In this document: positions 34,780 through 43,500 of the stretch, one piece after another
Layout: the number at the start of each line of letters is the position of its first letter
How positions within the stretch are numbered: position 1 is the stretch's first letter
Notes under the pieces: generated by a model
The model's database searches: none
Seen by the model: the letters and a program-made list of their open reading frames with translations, nothing else
What the model was told of the DNA's origin: nothing
Source of the DNA: an uncultured Lachnospiraceae bacterium
GTDB lineage: Bacteria > Bacillota > Clostridia > Lachnospirales > Lachnospiraceae
NCBI GenBank assembly: GCA_910589105.1
Contig: CAJUST010000010.1
Coordinates: forward strand, 1-64,000
Direction of reading: 5' to 3'
DNA: 64,000 nt
Position numbers and translations under genes: made by a program

Positions 34780-36744
34780 ATGAAAAGGACAAAAAAATTA
34801 AAAAACAAAATTATTTTTTACGTCATGGCAGTATCCGTTCTGCTTGCAGCCTGTGTGGTTAAAGTAATGTCGGAAGGCAGCATACGCTCTACAAATGCCG
34901 TTGTCTTAGACAATATGCAGATCACTGCAAGAATCGCCGCGCAAGACATTAGCGCCAATCTCCATCTATTAACGGAACGTATGCACGACCTTGCGCTAGA
35001 GGACGTATTCCAAAACCCGTCTTCTACGCCGGAAGATAAAGAAGCCCGCCTGACGGAAGCGGCCCTTCAAATTGAATTTGTCTGGCTTAGCGCATACGAC
35101 GTAAACGGAACCAAATTATTTGGAGATGACGCTGCGCCTGCTTCCATATCGGAAACCGGATATTATGCAGACTTAACCCAGACGCAAAATGTTGTGATTG
35201 GGGACCCTTATTATGAAAATGACGTCGTACAGCTTTGCGTCGGGATGCCATTTAAGGAAGAAGACGCCGTAACCGGATATTTAATCGGAAGCTATAAATA
35301 TGACGTGTTAAATGATGTGTTAAGCCTTTTAATTCTGGGCGACACCGGAAGTTCCCTTCTATTAAACGAAGAAGGCATGGTAATTGGAGACTTAAACACC
35401 CAAAATATTATAGATAAAAAAACGTATCAGGACGTATTCCCGGCTTCAAAAGACAACAGCCTCTGGGAAGATATTTTATGCGCCCAGACAGGCTCCGCCC
35501 TAATGAAGCTTGACGAGTACCGCTACTACGTCGGATACACCCCTGTCCCCGGCACCAACTGGACACTGTTTATCCACGCCCCGCAACGGGAATTTCTGGG
35601 CACGGTAGTAAGAACCTTAATCTTTTGTATCGCTGGTTCCGTCGCGCTTTTGCTGCTTGCCATGCTCATCATTATTCCAGTTGCAAGCAAGACGTCCCGT
35701 TCCCTTTCCGCCGCCACAAAACGGCTTCAAGCGTTAGCGAACGGAAACCTGACGGAAGAAGTCACGCTCTCAGGCAGCAATGATGAGACGCGTATTTTAA
35801 CGCAGGCGCTTTCCCAAACGATTACAAGTTTAAACGATTACATACAGGACATTCAACGTTCCCTCGGTTCCCTTTCAAATGGAGATTATACCATTGAAAT
35901 CCCTGACAACTTTACTGGAGATTTTACCTCCATACGGGATTCTTTAATGAATATTACAAATTCATTAAACCAGACCATGCAGAAAATGAACCAGTCTTCC
36001 ATAGACGTCAACCAAAACGCCAATAAGGTTTCTGACTTTGCGCAGCAGCTCAATGACGGCGCATTAAACCAATCTTCGCTTTTAGAAGAACTTGATCGCA
36101 ATATGGCGGCAATTACCGCTTCGATTGAAAAAAACAAAGACAATGCGCTGCAAATGGAAACCTGTTCCGAAAACGCGCAAGAAAAAACTTCCCTTGGAAA
36201 TGCGCATATGCAGTCTATGTTAGAAACGATGGAACAAATCCACGACGCTGTAGATGAGATTTCTAAAATCAGCCAAATGGTGGAAAAGATTTCCCTCCAG
36301 ACAAATCTGTTATCCTTCAATGCATCCATTGAAGCGGCCAGAGCGGGAGAAGCCGGAAAAGGCTTTGCCGTTGTCGCGCAGGAAATCGGCCAGCTATCCA
36401 CCCAGACTGCGGACGCGCTCCAGCAGACAGGGGCAATTATTTCCCACGCAGTGACGATTATTGACAAAGGGCTCAATACCGCAGAAGAAACGGCAGATGC
36501 TTTTAGGGAAATCCAAGAAGTGTCGAAACAATATCATGAGATTTCCAGCCAATTATCTGATACAGTATCCAAACAGACTTCTGCCGTCGTCTTTGTAAAT
36601 GAAAAATTAGATTCCTTAAAAGAAATTAACGATGCAAATCAGCTCTTAGCGGAAGAAACGACAAAAATGGCCTCCAGTTCACTGGAACAGTCAGAAAGCT
36701 TAAAACGTTATGTTTCACAAGTAAAACTCAAACAGATGAATTAA
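34780..36744 (+). CDS. Methyl-accepting chemotaxis protein with dCache sensor domain
   Basis: A 654-residue receptor. Transmembrane helices lie at about 9-28 and 280-305, around a roughly 250-residue extracellular double-Cache domain with WLSAYDVNGTKLFG, GDPYYENDVVQLCVGMP and YYVGYTPVPGTNWTLFIH. Such domains bind amino acids or other small metabolites. HAMP and a signalling domain follow, with TNLLSFNASIEAARAGEA and GKGFAVVAQEIGQL. The gene for an FMN-binding lipoprotein lies 13 bases downstream, so the two probably form an operon. Confidence 0.93.
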   Translation: MKRTKKLKNKIIFYVMAVSVLLAACVVKVMSEGSIRSTNAVVLDNMQITARIAAQDISANLHLLTERMHDLALEDVFQNPSSTPEDKEARLTEAALQIEFVWLSAYDVNGTKLFGDDAAPASISETGYYADLTQTQNVVIGDPYYENDVVQLCVGMPFKEEDAVTGYLIGSYKYDVLNDVLSLLILGDTGSSLLLNEEGMVIGDLNTQNIIDKKTYQDVFPASKDNSLWEDILCAQTGSALMKLDEYRYYVGYTPVPGTNWTLFIHAPQREFLGTVVRTLIFCIAGSVALLLLAMLIIIPVASKTSRSLSAATKRLQALANGNLTEEVTLSGSNDETRILTQALSQTITSLNDYIQDIQRSLGSLSNGDYTIEIPDNFTGDFTSIRDSLMNITNSLNQTMQKMNQSSIDVNQNANKVSDFAQQLNDGALNQSSLLEELDRNMAAITASIEKNKDNALQMETCSENAQEKTSLGNAHMQSMLETMEQIHDAVDEISKISQMVEKISLQTNLLSFNASIEAARAGEAGKGFAVVAQEIGQLSTQTADALQQTGAIISHAVTIIDKGLNTAEETADAFREIQEVSKQYHEISSQLSDTVSKQTSAVVFVNEKLDSLKEINDANQLLAEETTKMASSSLEQSESLKRYVSQVKLKQMN

Positions 36745-36757
36745 GGGAGGAAGCGTT

Positions 36758-37207
36758 ATGAAAAAAATAATACTTATGGCTGTGACTGTGTTTCTGTTTT
36801 CTGCCTTTCTTGGCGGATGCGGCTCCCAGCCGGTGATGCAAGATGGGTTTTATACAGCAGAAATGTCAGAATATTCCCATGGCTGGAAAGAATACCTTTG
36901 CATTATGGTAAAAAACGATCGCATTGTATATGCGGAATTTAACGCAAAAGACCCAAGCGGATACATCAAAGCATGGGATAACACTTATATGCAGAATATG
37001 AAATCGGTAGAAGGGACATATCCGAATGAATACACCCGCAAATATGTTGCGCAGCTTTTAGAAAAACAATCTTCAGAAGAAGTGGACACTCTCTCAGGGG
37101 CAACCCACTCTGGAGGGAATTTCCATAAATTATCAGCCGCAGTCATTCAGCAGGCAAAAAAAGGCGATTCCAGCATTTTTATTGTACCAGATGAAACGAC
37201 AGAATAA
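36758..37207 (+). CDS. FMN-binding-domain lipoprotein
   Basis: A 149-residue lipoprotein: basic start, hydrophobic core and lipobox LGGC near residue 21. One FMN-binding domain follows, carrying DTLSGATHSGGNF, which matches the Dxx(S/T)GA(T/S) pattern where ApbE-type transferases attach FMN to the threonine. It should be a membrane-anchored flavoprotein outside the cell, used in extracytosolic electron transfer or flavin sensing. It lies 13 bases after the chemoreceptor gene with AAGGGAGGAAGCGTT as ribosome site. Confidence 0.88.
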   Translation: MKKIILMAVTVFLFSAFLGGCGSQPVMQDGFYTAEMSEYSHGWKEYLCIMVKNDRIVYAEFNAKDPSGYIKAWDNTYMQNMKSVEGTYPNEYTRKYVAQLLEKQSSEEVDTLSGATHSGGNFHKLSAAVIQQAKKGDSSIFIVPDETTE

Positions 37208-37211
37208 CTTC

Positions 37212-37255
37212 AAAATCTCCCATCGGCATATAGAGACGCCGCCGGGAGATTTTTT
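37212..37255 (+). terminator. Intrinsic terminator of the chemoreceptor/lipoprotein operon
   Basis: AAAATCTCCC pairs with GGGAGATTTT around a GC-rich loop and is followed by T residues. The rest of the gap to 37547 is AT-rich; TTGTAA and TAAAAT with 16-base spacing near 37289-37316 may be the promoter of the sialidase gene. Confidence 0.8.
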
Positions 37256-37547
37256 CGTTGTTTGTCTATTATTTACAAAATTCTCCTTGTAATTCCTTGT
37301 AATTATGGTAAAATAGGAAAGAGCCTATTCTCTGGCTCATACACTCTTTTATACATATTCCAAACAAACCTGTTTTAATTTTCGCTACTACATACAATCT
37401 AATATGGAACATCTTATTAAATGAAATCGGATAATATTATAATCGCCGCTCAACTTAGACTGGTGATTTTTAATTTATAGATCTCATCTCTCGGTACACA
37501 TACCGAACTGCCTAATAGGCTGCACAAACAAAAAAAGGAGGATTTTT

Positions 37548-40500
37548 ATGAAGCAATCAGTTACACCGCGTAAATGGAAGCGGATCTTAAGCGCCGGCCT
37601 GTCATTTGCATTGGCGGCAGCAATGTTACCCCCACCCACTTCCATTTTAGCATCTGCCGCTGAAACAGCGGAAACAGAGGGTTCTCTTGAAAAGATGCCT
37701 GTAAAAGACAAAACTCCGGTTCCGGATAAAGCAGGCTCTATCTCGATGTCACAATTAGAAGATAATATCACTCAAAAACATCCCTTCCCAAAAGGAACAG
37801 CGGGAAGCGACGTGTTCCGTATTCCGGCAATGATTACAATGGAAAACGGAGAACTCCTCGCGATCGCGGACGCCCGCTATACGCAGCCGACAGACGGCAA
37901 CGGACTAGATACGATTGCCGCCGTTTCCAGTGACGGCGGAGCAACTTGGGAATACAGCTTTCCATTCTTCTTCCCAGACAGCTACAGAGATTCGCACAGA
38001 CAATCGACGGCATTTATCGACCCCGGGCTGTTAGAGGGACCGGACGGGACTGTTTACTGTATTGCCGATGCATTCCCAACAGAATATTCCCTCCAAAATA
38101 TCGGGGCGCGCCTTGGAACCGGATATGTGGACATAGACGGCGAACAGCGGCTTGCCCTGACAGATTCGTATGAAGACGTCGGAACAGCGCCCGTTAATGA
38201 AAACGATACACGCTATTTGTATTATGTGGACAAATTCCAAGACGGATATGCCCGGATTTTAAAAAGAGAGGATCATATGCCGACCGGATATGCCGTAGAT
38301 GAATGGTATAACCTCTATTCCGTCGATGAAAATGGAGACTACATAGATAACTTAAAACAGCCACAGATTAATAATGAAACTCATGAGGTTTTACAGAATG
38401 TGTATTATAAAGATTCTAAATTTCATGTATACCAGACAGGATATCTTTGGCTTGTCACATCTAAAGATCATGGAAGGACATGGGAACATCCTACCGATAT
38501 TATTCCACAAATAAAAAAAGAGGACGACCGCGCATTGTTAATTTCACCCGGATGCGGCCTTACGGCCAGTGACGGCACACTTGTGATTGGCGTGTATTAC
38601 CATGGCAAGGGTGACAGTGGAAATGCTGAAAAAGCCAGCCTGCTGTATTCCTCAGATAATGGCGTCACATGGAACCGGACAGAAGACGTGGATACCGGTT
38701 CTTCCGAAAACGAAGTGGTCGAACTAGAAGACGGCACAATCCGTATGTTTTACCGCGGGGGTTCGGGCCGCATCTCTTATGCAGATTTTACAAAAAACGC
38801 TGACGGCGGCTATGATGTGGGAACCCATGTTGACATCAGCGAGTGCTCTGTCACGTCTTCTTGTAATATGGGAGCCATAACCTATTCGAAAAAAATCAAC
38901 GGCAAACAGGCTGTTTTGGTCTCCTGTCCGGGCGGGCCTGGCAGAACCCATGGTAAATTATTTACTTTGTTAGTAAATGAAGATAAAACAATGAGCCTTT
39001 ACAATGTGATCGACGTCCCGAACAGTGAAGAAGCGTTTGTTTACTCCACTCTGTCAGAACTTCCAGACGGTTCTGTCAGCATTTTATGGGAAGAACGCGA
39101 TCAGACTGCGGAGATATGGTATGACAATTTCGATATTTCAGAATTTGCCCCGGGCGCATTTATCGAGCGGGAAGATGGCGCTTCAATTGTAGACACTACA
39201 GTGGCAAAAGAGGAAACATCTATTATCCACTATGAGAGCGAAAACGAAGGCAGTGGCGATCCGTCTATTACTAAAGCTCCAAATCCATCAGTCGCTACTG
39301 TAGACATTGAGAAAGAACAGGTTTATACCGTTGAATTTCCTGTATATTCCCATGTTGCAAATGCAAATAGCCTAGAGTCCGCATTCGCTACGGCGACAAG
39401 CGAACCTTCTATGTTAAATCTTGCAGATGCAGAATTTACGTTTACAAAAAATAACGATGCATGGCTTATCCAAAGCAATTTAAACCATCAATATCTGACG
39501 CTTCAGTCTGGGGCAAATTATTTTTCCTCTAATGCAGACGCTGTCACGATAACAGGGCAGGAAGACGGAACGATACAGATTTCAAAAGGCAGTAACTATG
39601 CCGGTTTTTATAAAACGCAAATGAATTTTAACAGACAGGGAAATAATTCAGACGCTAACCTTATATATAACCTCTCCTTATGGGAGAAACTCCCTGAGAA
39701 TGACACTGCCGGCAATTCTTCTGACAGCAGGATTCCAAGATACCAGAAAGTGTCAGCCAACCAGGCAGATGACCTTTCAGGAAGAAGCTTCTTAATCAGC
39801 GTAGAATATGACGGCAAACTTCTTATCGTCTATCCGGTCGGAGGCGAACACTCTCAGACAAAGCTTCTGGCAACGAAAGCATCTGATAATGAATCTGATG
39901 AAAATACCATTCAGGCATATGCCAGAGCAGCAGCCGCCAACAATTTGGACACTGCATTTGCCACATCCACTGCGCAGATGGAAACAATCCAACTGAGCAA
40001 AGCAGAATTAAAGTTTACGAAAAATGGAGATAAATTCCAGATAAAAAACGAAGCGAACAATCTATGGATGACAATCGCGCCAGCCGCAACGAAATATTTT
40101 GCTACATCTGCCGCAGACGTTGTCGTAGACGCCCAGTCGGACGGAACGGTCCAGATCCATTGCGAAAGCTCATCCAGCGGCACTCCCGGATATGCTTGTT
40201 TCTACAAAGGCTCGCTTTATAACTGGAATAGAACTGGCGCCGCGAGCGATGCCAACGGCATCTATAACCTCACTTTATGGGAAAAAAACGCAGCCGCCCC
40301 TTCTGACAGTAAAATTCCGGGATACCAAGAAGCAACCATATCAACGACTGATGATATTTCGCCCGATAAAAGTTATCTTATCACTGCAAAAGCGGACGGA
40401 CACCTTATTTTACTCTATCCGGGAGCCGACGGGAGCAATAAAGAAAAACTAATCGTAACGGACACAGCAGTTAAAACGTATGCCCATACAACTTGCGCCA

Positions 40501-43500
40501 GCTCCCTTGCAGATGCATTTTCTACAAGCTCCCCCACAGTAAATCTGGTAGATTTGACGACCACCGAATTTACATTTACTAAAACTGACGAGAACTATCA
40601 GATTTTTAATGAAGCAAACCAGATTTATTTAACTTTTGCTGATGGATCATCTGGAACGAATTATTTTTCCGATACCGCGCAAAACGTCACTTCCATCCGC
40701 CAGACTGATGGAACTGTCCAGTTAAAGTGCACCTATACAAGAGATGACAGCGATGCAACAGGCTATGCCGTATTTTATAAAGGCTCGCATTATGACTGGA
40801 ACCGGACGGGGGCTCCTGACAATAGCGGCATTTATAATCTCACTTTGTGGGAACGGAACGAAACTGCGCCGGAATCCAGCCTGCTTCCTTGCTATCAAGA
40901 AGTTGAAATTCCTGACACGAATATTGAAAACGGCAAAAGCTATCTGATTACTGCAAAAATAGAGGATAATATTGTACTGCTCTATCCAAAAAATGGAGAA
41001 CATAACCAGCCAAAACTAATTGCAACTGATACTGGCTCCGGTGATGAAGAAGATCCGCCTGTCAATATTCCGGACCCATCTGTAACAATTAAAACCAAGA
41101 ATAGCATCTCCATTACAGGCGTAAATGAAGGATTTTCCACAGCCGTAATTGACGGAAGGCAATACCGCATCCGGGTTACAGATGACACAGAGACAAAGCA
41201 GATTGGCGAAAGTTTTGATATTTCCTATCTCGGCGCGTATGACACATCTTCCATTCCTAATGATATGGCAACTGTGACGCCGATAACCGGAGACACTATT
41301 CTGCTGCATGAACGCATGGCCGGAATCGCAAACAGCGTTTCCAGTTTTTCAAAGGAACCAAACACGGAACTATCCATTGCAGATGCTGAATTTACCTTTA
41401 CGGAAGCTACAGGTGATGGCAATGAAGGAAAATGGATTATTAAAAACGGCGATAAATATCTGGTTCACAAAGAAAACAGCTCACAAAAATTACTTTTTGA
41501 CTCTGCATCCGCTCCCATTGCAGTGGAAAAGACGGAAAACGCTGCTACCTTCCGCATTTATAATCCTGCCGGAAGCGCAAGCAACGGCTCTCGCTACCTT
41601 ATGTTTGACACAGGCAATATGCGGTATGACGCCATGGGAAGCCATTCCCCAAGCAATAGTTACCTTTATGAACTGTCGCTTTGGAAAAAAGACGCTTCTG
41701 CGACGGACAGCCTGCTGCCGGGATACAAAAAGCTAACGGCAAACGAAACGATCCAAAATAATGGCGTCTATCTAATATCATGCCAGACAGAGATAAACGG
41801 AACGGAAACTTCTATTATTCTCTGGCCAAAAGGCCCGAATGAATTTAACGCGGACAGCCAAGCCGCAGCTACAAAACTTGCGCGGCTGGATACATCGCTT
41901 CGCATTACGCCTTTACAAAACGGTTCTGCCAGCCTTACCATAGACGGCCAAACATACAAATACCATTTTGTAGCTAATGCAGAAAATTGCCAGCATCCAC
42001 AAAATAACCAAATCACAAAAGGCTTTTATGAAGCAGATTGTGAAACGGAAGGCAATAGCGGCGATACTGTCTGCGGACTTTGTTATACAGTCATTCAGGA
42101 AAGCGCAAAGACCCCTGCCACAAACCATAATTGGGGAGCGCCGGTTATAAAACAATCTCTCTCGGAAACGACAAATGGCATCTCTTTTCTATATTGCGCC
42201 AACAGCAATCTGCATGAAAAGAAAATAAAAGTATACGCTTCCGCTTATAAACAGCTAAAGGAATTAGCCGCTTCCCAGCCGGAAGAAACTCTTGATGCAA
42301 ATAAGGCCGCTTATCAGGCAGATGACGTTTCCGCTTTAAAAGCAGCCTATGACGCCGGAAAAACCCTTTCCGAAAAACCTTCCGGACAGCAGACAAACAA
42401 AGAAATGTATGACAGCATAATCGCGCAGACAGAAGCAAAAAAACAGCTTCACAGGCATAGGGAAGGACTGGAGACAAACCTTTTATGGATGCTGGATGCA
42501 TCAAAGCCGATCCATGATTCCGGAAAACAAGATGTTTATACGCAATCTGCATGGGATGCATTTGAAGCGGCTTATAACGCCGCCAGCGGAGTGGCAGACG
42601 CCAGCCAAAAAACATATGCAGAATTAGAAACAATTGTAACGACGTTAAAAAATACACGCCGTGATTTAGTGCGGCAGGATGCAAAAGCAGGATTACAGAC
42701 ACTATACAATACACATAAAGATAAAACAAAAGACGACTATTCCGACCGGACATGGAGCGTATTTACAAAAGCTCTGCAAACGGCAAAAGATGTATTAGAT
42801 TCAGAAGAAGCAACTGTCTTAGAAATTGAAGATACCAAGAAAAACCTAACAGATGCGGTGGAAGGATTATTGACAAATGCCCAAGAACAAATTACGGCGC
42901 CTTTTATCCATTACACTGCTCCAGCGGCGGGGCAATACCCGAAAGCGGCGGCAATTACGCAAGATGAGGAATCCAATCATGCATCTGCCGTCTCAGACTG
43001 GACGGAAGAAGTTCAGACACTCATGCGCAACACGCCTGACGCCGCGCCGGCAATTACCAATAAAGAAGGCATCTGGGGATTTAGCGACCAGCTTCGTTCA
43101 GGCAGCTCAAAATACAATGTCAATGGAACAGACAAATCGCTCGCAATTACATTTAAACTATGGCTCAATGAAGCGCCAAGTTCCCAAACTGAACTCATTG
43201 GCAGAGGGCATCAATTTGACTTCCAGATTAGCGGCGGCAAGTTTGTTATGTGGATGGTTGATAATGGTTACCCAACAGAAGAATTAACCATAAGCGCCGC
43301 AGACCATATCGGAAAATGGCTGGATATTGTTATGCTGATAAATGGGAACGGAACACAGCGCTTTTATGTGAATGGAAGCCCGTCAAGCAGCAGAGGCGAT
43401 AGTAAACCTGTTTTAAATTCATCTTCCAGCCCATTTACCATTTGTTATAATCCTTCTGAAACAAATGGCTCGCCGCTCACAGCCAATACCGGATATATGG

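Noticed and set aside
42145..42753. Open frame of 202 codons opposite the sialidase gene
   Set aside because: Antisense to a well-supported repeat region, Arg/Leu/His-rich, with no promoter or homology that I can see.
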